Below, piece after piece: positions 25,070-32,734 of a stretch of 33,473 nucleotides of DNA. How positions within the stretch are numbered: position 1 is the first letter of the stretch; each line of letters opens with the position of its first letter. A program made the translations under genes and the position numbers. Source of the DNA: an uncultured Prevotella sp. (lineage in GTDB: Bacteria > Bacteroidota > Bacteroidia > Bacteroidales > Bacteroidaceae); contig ONYS01000042.1 in the NCBI GenBank assembly GCA_900322095.1, positions 1-33,473 on the forward strand. The letters are read 5' to 3'. The notes under the pieces were generated by a model. The model searched no databases, was not told the DNA's origin, and saw only the letters and a list, made by a program, of their open reading frames with translations.

Positions 25070-25180
25070 GGGAAAGAATTGAATAAAAAGAAGTTTTTTT
25101 ATGCTTAGTATGTCGCAGTTTCTTAAAATGTCACACTTTTCGATTACTGATTCGTGAAAACAAAAAATGAGACACCCAAT

Positions 25181-25270
25181 AGGAGCGGCGGCATTCCTGC
25201 CGCCGAATGATTTACTTAGGGCGCGCAATCCGCCTTTCTTTCTTGGCTGTCAGGAATGACGGCCCTCCTA
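25181..25270 (+). repeat. REP/MITE-like 90-bp element, copy A
   Basis: AGGAGC, hairpin GGCGGC-ATTCCT-GCCGCC, GAATGATTTACTTAGGGC, a short centre, hairpin GGCTGTC-AGGAAT-GACGGCC, CTCCTA. One stem base differs from copy B. Confidence 0.9.
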
Positions 25271-25410
25271 AACCCTCCCTACAAATGTTATTTAACGGTC
25301 CGCTACGCGGAAACAGAATAATAACGAATAACTAACTCCTCTTGGAATGATATCCATTGTTGCGCCAGCCTAATTGTGAATTATGATTGATGTCAGCGCC
25401 GATGGTGTTT

Positions 25411-25500
25411 AGGAGCGGCGGCATTCCTGCCGCCGAATGATTTACTTAGGGCGCGCAATCTGCCTTTCTTTCTTGGCCGTCAGGAATGACGGCCCTCCTA
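25411..25500 (+). repeat. REP/MITE-like 90-bp element, copy B
   Basis: It begins exactly 230 bp after copy A and differs from it at two internal positions. The second stem here is perfect (GGCCGTC/GACGGCC). It ends in CTCCTA like copy A. Confidence 0.9.
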
Positions 25501-25548
25501 CATTTGGCGTTGGATTGCGTCGTCAATAGCTTTTTAGCCATATAAAAA

Positions 25549-25580
25549 ACAAACGGCATGCCTCACGGCTTGCCGCTTGT
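25549..25580. repeat. orphan hairpin related to the one at 24838
   Basis: ACAAACGGCA and TGCCGCTTGT pair with one mismatch around GCCTCACGGC-type sequence. It shares the form of the hairpin at 24838-24871 but follows no gene. Confidence 0.55.
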
Positions 25581-25901
25581 GTTGAGATGTGATAATACTT
25601 AACCCGAAATAGAAATAAGAACGAAATAGCAGTTCTATACCTGAAATAAAAATTTGAAGTGTTGCTTTGTTTTTAGTTCTCTCTAATGTTGCCTCTGTTG
25701 CCGTTTGGCTTATTAATGGATTGTTTGAAAGTAGTTTTTACGTTTGCAAATCTATTGAAATTTTCGTGATCAAACAACAAAAAACCTTCATCTTTTGTTA
25801 CATTTTTCGCAACCTGTGACATTGTTACGGGTTTTAGGAATGTTTTTCATGCGTAAAATAGTAATTTTCAGCTCCCGCAATTGGCTTCATTTTCGACATG
25901 G

Positions 25902-25968
25902 CGACGCAGATTTCGCTATTGATGTACATCGGTCTTCATTGTTGACCATGAGGATTGACGGCCCTCCA
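25902..25968 (+). repeat. diverged repeat sharing a core with 32407-32490
   Basis: CGACGCAGATTT, then CTATTGATGTACATCGG, then GGATTGACGGCCCTCC. The reverse complement of 32407-32490 has the same blocks in the same order. Confidence 0.6.
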
Positions 25969-26010
25969 AAGAAAAATAATTCTGCAATTTTCAATTTAAT
26001 AACAGATGAA

Positions 26011-26043
26011 TTGGTGTTGTTTCTACAAAAATAATTAATTTTG
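26011..26043 (+). promoter_or_regulatory. promoter of the fucose-isomerase-family gene
   Basis: TAATTTTG at 26036-26043 fits TAnnTTTG; TTGG at 26011-26014 is a near -33 box. The leader would be about 90 nt and contains the palindrome CACCGGTG. Confidence 0.5.
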
Positions 26044-26138
26044 CAGATAACAACTAACACCGGTGTGACTTCCACGAGGTTCTCACATCCGAATCATCTA
26101 CAGTACTTAGAATTTATATCAATTCAAATCATTTCATT

Positions 26139-27623
26139 ATGATCAGTAACAACATTCCAGTAGTCAAACTCGGCATCATCGCAGTGAGCCGTGACTGCTT
26201 TCCTATCAAACTATCTACACAACGTCGTGAAAACATCGTTAAGGCTTATAAGGGCGAAATCTACGATTGCCAGACAACCGTAGAAAACGAGCTCGACATG
26301 CTTAAGGCCGTTGAAGACGTGAAGAACCAAGGCTGCAATGCACTCGTGGTATTCCTTGGTAACTTCGGTCCTGAGACACCCGAGACCGAGATCGCCCAGA
26401 AGTTCGACGGCCCCGTGATGTTTGTCGCTGCTGCTGAGGGCGACGGCGACATGATCAACGGCCGTGGCGATGCCTTCTGCGGTATGCTCAACTGCTCCTA
26501 CAACCTCGGCATGCGCCACTTGAAGGGCTACATTCCCTCTTACCCCGTGGGTACAGCCGAGGATATTGCACGCATGATCGAGGACTTCGTGCCCGTGGCC
26601 CGCACCATCATCGGTCTGAAAGGCTTGAAGATTATCACTTTCGGTCCCCGTCCACAAGACTTCTTCGCTTGCAACGCTCCCATCAAGGGCCTCTACGAGC
26701 TTGGTGTGGAGATTGAGGAAAACTCAGAGCTCGACCTCCTCGTTGCCTATCGTCAGCACAAGGACGATGAGCGCATTCCCGCCGTCTGCGAGGATATGAA
26801 GAAGGAGATGGGCGAAGGCCGCTACTATAAGGAACTGCTGCCGCGCATGGCACAATTTGAACTCACCCTGCTCGACTGGGCCGAGGAGCACAAGGGCTCA
26901 CGCCAGTATGTGGCCTTTGCCGACAAGTGCTGGCCCGCCTTCCCGAAGGAGTTTGGCTTCGAGCCCTGCTATGTCAACTCCCGTCTCGCCACACGCGGCA
27001 TCCCCGTGGCCTGCGAGGTGGATATCTATGGAGCCCTGTCTGAATACATCGGCATGTGCGCCAGCGGCGATACCGTGACGCTGCTCGACATCAACAACTC
27101 TACGCCAAAGTACATCTACGACGAGGACATCGTGAAGAAGTACGGCGACAAGTATCGTCTCACCGATACATTCATGGGCTTCCACTGCGGCAACACGCCG
27201 TCGTGCAAGATGTGCTCCAACCGCGCCATCAAGTTCCAGCTCATCCAGAACCGTCTGTTGGAGAACGGCTGCACGCCCGACTTCACACGTGGTACGCTCG
27301 AGGGCGACATTGCTGCCAGCGAGATCACCTTCTATCGTCTGCAGTGCGACAGCGAGGGCACGCTTCGTTCCTATATAGCACAGGGTGAGGTGCTCGACGT
27401 TCCCACACGCTCCTTCGGCGGCATCGGCATCTTCGCTATTCCCGAGATGGGTCGCTTCTATCGCCACGTGCTGATCGAGAAGCACTATCCTCACCACGGC
27501 GCAGTGGCTTTCGCTCACGTCGGCAAGACACTCTACGAGGTGTTCCGCTATCTGGGCATCAAGGATGTGCAGTACAACCGTCCGAAGAACTTGCCTTATC
27601 CAACGGAGAACCCGTTTGAATAA
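26139..27623 (+). CDS. L-fucose/L-arabinose isomerase family protein
   Basis: This is a cytoplasmic sugar isomerase-fold protein of 494 residues. The start VVKLGIIAVSRDCFPIKLST and the segment NALVVFLGNFGPETPE belong to the N-terminal substrate domains. A Glu/Asp pair of the metal site is probably contributed by the CEVDIYGALSEYI region (near 290-300) and the TFMGFHCGNTPSCKM segment. RSFGGIGIFAIPEMGRFYRH and EKHYPHHGAVAFAHVGKTLY end the protein. The substrate is not certain; fucose, arabinose or an amino sugar acid are possible, and no fuc/ara neighbours are present. It is a single-gene unit with its own leader. A non-isomerase role is possible. Confidence 0.85.
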   Translation: MISNNIPVVKLGIIAVSRDCFPIKLSTQRRENIVKAYKGEIYDCQTTVENELDMLKAVEDVKNQGCNALVVFLGNFGPETPETEIAQKFDGPVMFVAAAEGDGDMINGRGDAFCGMLNCSYNLGMRHLKGYIPSYPVGTAEDIARMIEDFVPVARTIIGLKGLKIITFGPRPQDFFACNAPIKGLYELGVEIEENSELDLLVAYRQHKDDERIPAVCEDMKKEMGEGRYYKELLPRMAQFELTLLDWAEEHKGSRQYVAFADKCWPAFPKEFGFEPCYVNSRLATRGIPVACEVDIYGALSEYIGMCASGDTVTLLDINNSTPKYIYDEDIVKKYGDKYRLTDTFMGFHCGNTPSCKMCSNRAIKFQLIQNRLLENGCTPDFTRGTLEGDIAASEITFYRLQCDSEGTLRSYIAQGEVLDVPTRSFGGIGIFAIPEMGRFYRHVLIEKHYPHHGAVAFAHVGKTLYEVFRYLGIKDVQYNRPKNLPYPTENPFE

Positions 27624-27769
27624 ACCGGCAACGCGCTGCATGATGGCCTCTCGAACTGACGAAGCCGTCGACAGCGTGCTCCAAGTTTAAAATATTGAAC
27701 GCATGGAGGAAGTTAAGCGAAACGTTTCCCAACCGACCGCTTGCTTCCTCCTTATTATATATAAGGTAT

Positions 27770-28774
27770 ATGAACATCAGAAGAATAAGGAAAGACGATG
27801 AGCTGAGTCATCCTCGCCAGCGGCAAGTCGTTGAATTCAGCAGGAGACTGAGTGAGAGTGACGCTTATGATTACTATGCATCCCAGCCGCGGGCCGAATT
27901 GTTGGTGGCTGAAGATGATGGCGCAATTGTCGCGATGTGTGGCTTCTGTCCTGCGGCGTCGAAAGGCGAGGACGATTGCGAGATTGTGGATTTCCGTATG
28001 GCTGATGTTTATGTACAGAAAGGCTTGCCTATTGAACTTTTGAATTCGGCTGTGGCTGAGGCTTCCACTTTCGGCTATCGTACGGCCAGCGTAGAACTGC
28101 GTTCAGAGCGCGTTGATTTGTTCCGGCAGGCAGGTTTCCGCGATACGGCTGACCCGCAACAGCCGGACACGTCGTGGCTGGTCAAAGACCTGTGTGCCCG
28201 CCATTTCGACGATGACAGCTTGCGCTGGAAGGTGCTCGGACGGGAGAATATCGTCCACCGGCCCCACCTCGACGCCTACAAGGAAAAGGTACAACTGCCC
28301 AACGGTAAGGTCTACGACGACTTCTATCTGCTGCATTTCTCGCCTGTGGTGTGTATCGTGGCCGAGACCGTAGATGGCAAACTCATCCTCGAGCGCCAGT
28401 ACCGCCATGCCGCGGGAACGATACTGACGGAGATTCCGGCCGGTATTCTGGAGGAGGGCGAACAACCCGTTGAGGCAGCAAAGCGCGAACTGGAAGAAGA
28501 AACGGGCTTTGGCGGCGGCGAATGGAAGATGCTGGCCGTGGAATATGCGCAGGGCGGCTTGCAGGATAATAAGATGTACAGTTTCTTTGCCCAGGGGGTA
28601 AGTCGCACTTCAAAACGCCATCTCGACTCTACAGAGGACATCAACGTGTATCTCATTGATAAAGAGACGGTTTTCCGCATGCTGCTCAATGGCGAGATTT
28701 GTCAGGCACCACTCGCCACGGCTCTGTGGAAATATTTCGTCCTCTATACTGACTTGGCAAGACGACGCGGATGA
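27770..28774 (+). CDS. fusion of GNAT-like acetyltransferase and NUDIX hydrolase
   Basis: The protein has 334 residues in two parts. Residues 1-140 resemble a GNAT acyltransferase (MNIRRIRKDDELSHPRQRQV, AELLVAEDDGAIVAMCGF, ASVELRSERVDLFRQAGFRD), with the acetyl-CoA loop poorly conserved. Residues about 150-334 form a NUDIX hydrolase with a perfect box G-x5-E-x7-RELEEETGF at 225-247 and an upstream PNGKVYDDFYLLHFSPVVC typical of ADP-ribose/nucleoside-diphosphate-sugar pyrophosphatases. The open frame extends to 27695; ATG 27770 fits the domain start better. Reaction proposed: hydrolysis of a nucleoside-diphosphate compound in the cytoplasm. The GNAT half may bind rather than catalyse. Confidence 0.85.
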   Translation: MNIRRIRKDDELSHPRQRQVVEFSRRLSESDAYDYYASQPRAELLVAEDDGAIVAMCGFCPAASKGEDDCEIVDFRMADVYVQKGLPIELLNSAVAEASTFGYRTASVELRSERVDLFRQAGFRDTADPQQPDTSWLVKDLCARHFDDDSLRWKVLGRENIVHRPHLDAYKEKVQLPNGKVYDDFYLLHFSPVVCIVAETVDGKLILERQYRHAAGTILTEIPAGILEEGEQPVEAAKRELEEETGFGGGEWKMLAVEYAQGGLQDNKMYSFFAQGVSRTSKRHLDSTEDINVYLIDKETVFRMLLNGEICQAPLATALWKYFVLYTDLARRRG

Positions 28775-28810
28775 AAAATATCCTAATAGGCGAAATCTCG
28801 CCAAAAGTTA

Positions 28811-28842
28811 TTTCTTTTTCTGAGAAATAATTTATAAATTTG
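28811..28842 (+). promoter_or_regulatory. promoter abutting the start codon of the AraC-type regulator
   Basis: TTTC at 28811-28814, 20 bp, TAAATTTG at 28835-28842. The predicted transcript start (about 28846-28849) coincides with the GTG at 28848, suggesting a leaderless or nearly leaderless mRNA. Confidence 0.55.
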
Positions 28843-28847
28843 CCAGC

Positions 28848-30515
28848 GTGAACTTAAAAACAACCAATTTTCTACCTTTTCTCCTACTGCTCTTGCTGCC
28901 CATGTGTTTGTGGGCCAAGAACGATGCGCTTTCGTCAGACGACAAAAGCCGCTCTATGCATGCTCATTGCGAATACGGTCCCAAGTGTGTCGAGGCCGAC
29001 AAGGCTCTGGCCCGTTATCAGGCCGTCATCGATAAGCTTTCTCCCGACAACCGGCTCAGCCTAAAACAGAGAGAAGAGAAGGGCAGTGCCTACAACAGTA
29101 TGGCAACGGTCTACATCTTCCATTTCTACGACTATGGCCGAGCCCTCCAGTGTCTGTCGAAAGCCCGTGAACTCTACGGCAAGCACCCTTCCACCGGACT
29201 GCTCATCAACTTGGCCCATCTGGCCAATTTCTATGCTGAGTGCATTCCTACAAAGGAGAATACAGAGTTTGCGCTCAATGTCTATCAGACGGCTTTCCAT
29301 CAGGCTGTAGCCCGGAAAGAGTGGGAGAGTGCCTACGTCTCCTTCAACAATGCCTGCTGTATGGGCTATTCCGACGACATCATCAACTACAATCGCTCAC
29401 TCATCGACAGTTTCAACGTTCTTCCGAAGCTGAGAGATGTGCAGTTCATGAAGTTCTCGCAGTTTGTCTACCGCACGACGGTGGCCCTGCGTGACCATCA
29501 GTGGGACAAGGCCTCGGGCCTCTTCCACGAGATGCTCGCCGCATTCCCGCCCAGTAAGGACAACAGCCGCAAGCGCTGTCAGGCCTTGACCGGACTGGCC
29601 GACATCGCCATCATGCGGCATCAGCCCGACTCGCTCCGCCTCTATGCCACGCAGCTTCAAGATATGGTCGACGAATACAACAACCCTGACGTCAGGAAAG
29701 AGGCGAGCCTGTTTCTCTCTCAATATTACCTGATGCGGGGAGATACGACGCGAGCCCGGCTCTACAAGCTCGACTACTTTGAACAGCGCGACTCGATGCT
29801 CTACCAGGGTCGGTTGGCTGGTGTGCGGACAACGTTCCTCGTCAGCCGTCTGCAGGTTGCCCACGAGGAGATGAACGTCATCCGTCAACATCTCTTGCGC
29901 CGGAATATCATCATCATCGCGGCGCTGCTCTCGCTGTTGGTCTTTTTCTGGATGCTTATGATGGTCTATAAGAAGAACAAGGAATTGAAACAGCGCAACC
30001 TGGAACTCTACCGCCACAACATCTCCTCGCTGAAACGGGAGAAGGAGCAGCAGGACATGATTTTGCAGTTGCAAAAGAACCAGAAGCCGAAGCCTGCATC
30101 GCCTGCTGACAAGAGCCGCGATCCGAAGGCTCTGCTCTCCGAGGAAGAGACGACGGCCATCAGATATAAGGTGGAGGAGGCGCTGAACAATCCCGATATC
30201 ATCAGTAAGACCGACTTCAGCATCGACCAGATGGCTCAGCTCTGCAATGTGAGCAGCAAGTTGCTGTCGCGTGTCATCAACGAGTGTTTCAACCGCTCGT
30301 TCAGTATCTTGTTGAGCGAGAGCCGCATCAAGGAGGCCTGCAAGCGCATCAACGACTTCGAGCGCTATGGCAACCTCACCATCGAGGCCATCTCGCAGAG
30401 CGTTGGATTCAGTTCGCGCGGTGGCTTCATCCGTGCCTTCAAGCGTTCTACCGGCCTCACCCCGTCGGAATACATGGCTATTGCAAAGAATCAGAAGAAG
30501 CAGACCCACCCCTAA
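28848..30515 (+). CDS. membrane-spanning one-component regulator: periplasmic TPR, TM, AraC DNA-binding domain
   Basis: The 555-residue protein has a signal peptide (FLPFLLLLLLPMCLWA), a periplasmic helical repeat region (about 45-340) with TPR-like pairs such as AYNSMATVYIFHFYDYGRAL, one transmembrane helix at 353-373 (NIIIIAALLSLLVFFWMLMM), a charged coiled coil (376-410), and an AraC-type helix-turn-helix pair at 455-545 (DQMAQLCNVSSKLLSRVINE, AISQSVGFSSRGGFIRAFKR). It would sense an envelope signal and bind DNA directly. The start is GTG because the downstream ATG would remove the signal sequence. The last codons and stop (T-H-P-stop) lie in a REP-type repeat. The next gene, an outer-membrane FadL-like porin, is a possible target. 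Confidence 0.88.
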   Translation: MNLKTTNFLPFLLLLLLPMCLWAKNDALSSDDKSRSMHAHCEYGPKCVEADKALARYQAVIDKLSPDNRLSLKQREEKGSAYNSMATVYIFHFYDYGRALQCLSKARELYGKHPSTGLLINLAHLANFYAECIPTKENTEFALNVYQTAFHQAVARKEWESAYVSFNNACCMGYSDDIINYNRSLIDSFNVLPKLRDVQFMKFSQFVYRTTVALRDHQWDKASGLFHEMLAAFPPSKDNSRKRCQALTGLADIAIMRHQPDSLRLYATQLQDMVDEYNNPDVRKEASLFLSQYYLMRGDTTRARLYKLDYFEQRDSMLYQGRLAGVRTTFLVSRLQVAHEEMNVIRQHLLRRNIIIIAALLSLLVFFWMLMMVYKKNKELKQRNLELYRHNISSLKREKEQQDMILQLQKNQKPKPASPADKSRDPKALLSEEETTAIRYKVEEALNNPDIISKTDFSIDQMAQLCNVSSKLLSRVINECFNRSFSILLSESRIKEACKRINDFERYGNLTIEAISQSVGFSSRGGFIRAFKRSTGLTPSEYMAIAKNQKKQTHP

Positions 30516-30537
30516 CCCCTCCCTACAAAGGGAGGGG
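30503..30537 (+). repeat. REP-type hairpin repeat overlapping a stop codon
   Basis: GACCCACCCC (30503-30512), TAA, then CCCCTCCC-TACAAA-GGGAGGGG. The TAA is the stop of the AraC-type gene. No long T-run follows, so termination is possible but not strong. Confidence 0.8.
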
Positions 30538-30668
30538 AACGCAAATCCCCTCGTCCCTCCTTTTTTCCCCCTTCTTTCCTCCTATTGTTCGCCCGCGGAT
30601 CTCTATCTCTATTCGTTAATATTGCTTAATAATATCTGGATTATAAGTGAAATTTAGAACACTTTTGT

Positions 30669-30676
30669 TACCTTTG
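30669..30676 (+). promoter_or_regulatory. -7 element of the FadL-like porin gene
   Basis: TACCTTTG, 27 bp before ATG 30704, fits TAnnTTTG; the -33 region is weak. The leader would be about 24 nt. Confidence 0.55.
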
Positions 30677-30703
30677 CGACCGATTTAACTAAAATTTATT
30701 TAG

Positions 30704-32236
30704 ATGAACAAAGCAAAGTTTGCGGTTTTAGCAGCTGCAGTGGCTGTAGCAAGTAACGTTCAAGCTGGTGGATTGCTCACCAACACGAATCAGAACATCT
30801 CTTTTAACCGCAATTTCGCCCGCGATGGTGTGATTGCTATCGATGGCGTTTACAGCAACCCCGCAGGAGTGGCATTCTTGGGTAAAGGTTTTCATTTGTC
30901 ACTCAACGTCCAAAACGTTTACCAGACGCGCACCATCGTCAGCGGCATGAATGTGCCTGCTTTCAAAGGAACTCCCTACGAGAGTGCTTTCTATCAGCCT
31001 TTCAAGATGAATGGCGGCAACGAAGACGGTACAAAGAAATTCCGTGGCAAGGCTTCTGTCCCTGTTCTTCCTTCTTTCCAGGCTGCTCTCAACTACGACA
31101 ATTGGGGATTCCAGTTGGGATTCGCCCTCAATGGGGGTGGCGGTAAGGCCACTTTCAACGACGGACTCGGCTCTTTCGAGCGCACCGTGTCCCTGGTGCC
31201 GGCTCTTCTCGCCCAGCAGGGATTCACCACCGACAAGCCATCCTATAGCATGCAATCGTATATGAACGGTACCCAGCTCGACTTTGGCTTGCAGTTCGGT
31301 ATGACCTATAAGTTCAATGAGCACTGGGCCGTGTATGCCGGAGCGCGTTTCAACTATATCTGGAACACCTACGAAGGCAATATCGTCAACATCTCTGCTT
31401 CCATCGCCAATAACAACGTGAAGCTTTACGACTATTTCGGCACACAGGCCACCACCTATTCTGATATGGCCTTCTATTATCGCATGCGTGCTTCCGAGAT
31501 GACCGACGACCCGACCTCGCAGCAGACCTATCTCCAAAAGGCTGAGCAATGTCAGGCCGCCTCGGAAAAGATGAACAAGGCCAAGGAGCAGTTTGCCGAC
31601 AAGTATGTCGACTGCGACCAGTACGGCTGGGGCATCACGCCTATTGTCGGTGTGGACTACAAGGTGGGCAAGTTCAACTTTGCCACACGTCTGGAGTTCA
31701 CTACTCACTTCAACATTGAGAACCATACCAAGCGCGACGATACGGGCCTCTTCACCGACGGCGTGAACACGCCCAACGACTTGCCCGGACTCTGGACCGT
31801 GGGTGCGCAGTATTCTGTACTGCCCAACTTGCGCGTCATGGCCAGCACCCACTATTATTTCGATAAGGACGCCCGAATGGCCAACGACAAACAGAAATAT
31901 CTGAGCCACAACACACGCGAGTATCTCGCAGGTGTGGAGTGGGACATCACGAAGGACATCCTTGTGAGCTGCGGTGGTCAGATCACCGATTATGGACTCG
32001 GCGACGGGGGGTCCATCAACGACATGAGCTTTGTCACCAGCAGCCACAGCTTCGGTTTTGGTGCCAAGTTCAGCGTGACGAAGAAGATGAAGGTGAATGT
32101 GGCCTACTTCTTCACCAACTACAAGCATTTCAAGAAGGACTACACCCAGGACGTCCAGGGCGTCACGGTAGAGTGCTCCGACGACTTCACCCGCACCAAC
32201 AAGGTTCTCGGAGTGGGTGTAGACATCGACTTCTAA
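30704..32236 (+). CDS. OmpP1/FadL-family outer-membrane transport protein
   Basis: The 510-residue outer-membrane barrel has a signal peptide (MNKAKFAVLAAAVAVASNVQ, cleavage near A21-G22). The mature N-terminus carries the FadL hallmark NPAG (52-55) in GVYSNPAGVAFLGKGFHLSL. Then come barrel strands such as YDNWGFQLGFALNGGGGK and WAVYAGARFNYIWNTY, and a terminal strand ending in Phe (VGVDIDF). FadL proteins pass hydrophobic compounds such as fatty acids or aromatics; the ligand here is unknown. A helical insert at 250-300 (YRMRASEMTDDPTSQQTYLQ) is unusual for the compact family. It is a single gene with its own promoter and terminator. Confidence 0.88.
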   Translation: MNKAKFAVLAAAVAVASNVQAGGLLTNTNQNISFNRNFARDGVIAIDGVYSNPAGVAFLGKGFHLSLNVQNVYQTRTIVSGMNVPAFKGTPYESAFYQPFKMNGGNEDGTKKFRGKASVPVLPSFQAALNYDNWGFQLGFALNGGGGKATFNDGLGSFERTVSLVPALLAQQGFTTDKPSYSMQSYMNGTQLDFGLQFGMTYKFNEHWAVYAGARFNYIWNTYEGNIVNISASIANNNVKLYDYFGTQATTYSDMAFYYRMRASEMTDDPTSQQTYLQKAEQCQAASEKMNKAKEQFADKYVDCDQYGWGITPIVGVDYKVGKFNFATRLEFTTHFNIENHTKRDDTGLFTDGVNTPNDLPGLWTVGAQYSVLPNLRVMASTHYYFDKDARMANDKQKYLSHNTREYLAGVEWDITKDILVSCGGQITDYGLGDGGSINDMSFVTSSHSFGFGAKFSVTKKMKVNVAYFFTNYKHFKKDYTQDVQGVTVECSDDFTRTNKVLGVGVDIDF

Positions 32237-32271
32237 TAATAAGAAATCCTTTTATTTCACTTATTATTCAG

Positions 32272-32302
32272 CGCGACTTATCCTCATAAGTCGCGTTTTT
32301 TT
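32272..32302 (+). terminator. intrinsic terminator of the FadL-like gene
   Basis: CGCGACTTAT and ATAAGTCGCG form a perfect 10-bp stem with loop CCTC followed by seven T. It lies 36 bp after the stop codon. Confidence 0.93.
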
Positions 32303-32306
32303 GATC

Positions 32307-32350
32307 CTGTCCGACGTACGTCAGGCGGTTGGCTGATGTACGTCGGACAG
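32307..32350. repeat. 18-bp inverted repeat directly after the FadL terminator
   Basis: CTGTCCGACGTACGTCAG (32307-32324) and CTGATGTACGTCGGACAG (32333-32350) match as inverted arms with one mismatch, loop GCGGTTGG. Inside is the perfect palindrome GACGTACGTC. No T-run follows, so it is not an obvious terminator. Confidence 0.85.
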
Positions 32351-32406
32351 CATCTTTTGCAATTATTCTCTATTCCGCGCAGCGGAGCTTTGAGCAATAA
32401 ACATTT

Positions 32407-32490
32407 AGGAGGGCCGTCATTCCTGGCGGCCAAGCCCCTCCGATGTACATCAATAGTAAATCTTCGTCGTCAGGAATGAAGACGATACTA
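32407..32490 (-). repeat. REP/MITE-like relic
   Basis: AGGAGGGCCGTC-ATTCCT-GGCGGCC begins like the 16645 copy, then changes to CCGATGTACATCAATAG and ends GTCGTCAGGAATGAAGACG. The core is shared with 25902-25968, so this is a second subtype of the family. Confidence 0.65.
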
Positions 32491-32514
32491 AACTTCATCT
32501 GACTATCTTTCTGT

Positions 32515-32641
32515 CTGCGCGCTTCGCGCTAGTGTGCCACCTTCGGGGCACTGAGTTCACTGAAAACTGCTGATACCTACCCCGGTCTGCGCTCCTAACG
32601 TCGCTGAACTGGGGTTACCGAGAGTCAGCCCCCTCGGGGCT
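32515..32641. repeat. structured non-coding element with several small stems
   Basis: GCGCG/CGCGC near 32517-32529, GTGCC/GGCAC at 32534-32551, a CCCCGG-containing left arm at 32580 pairing with CTGGGG near 32609-32614, and a perfect stem AGCCCC-CTC-GGGGCT at 32627-32641. I cannot name it. It may be a repeat shared with other Bacteroidales genomes. Confidence 0.5.
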
Positions 32642-32734
32642 GTTGCCCATCCTAATTCATAAATCACAATTCATAATGCATAATTAGGCTGTTGCCAAAC
32701 ATAATTTTTAATTCACTGAGCTTTCAGAAGTGAT

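Larger units (their letters stand above)
24872..26010. other. gene-free, repeat-rich interval
   Basis: About 1.1 kb without a supported gene. It contains a possible minus-strand -7 box (25062-25069), two nearly identical 90-bp elements, an orphan hairpin, and a diverged repeat piece at 25902-25968. A frame of about 80 codons at 25795-26034 is AT-biased, crosses a repeat and is not accepted as a gene. The rest is AT-rich and featureless to me. Confidence 0.7.

Noticed and set aside
26044-26138. Riboswitch in the leader of the fucose-isomerase-family gene
   Set aside because: Apart from one short palindrome, the 90-nt leader is AT-rich with no stem set of a known class.
30899-32128. 409-codon open frame on the minus strand
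   Set aside because: It is antisense to the FadL-like porin and shows no domain or start context.
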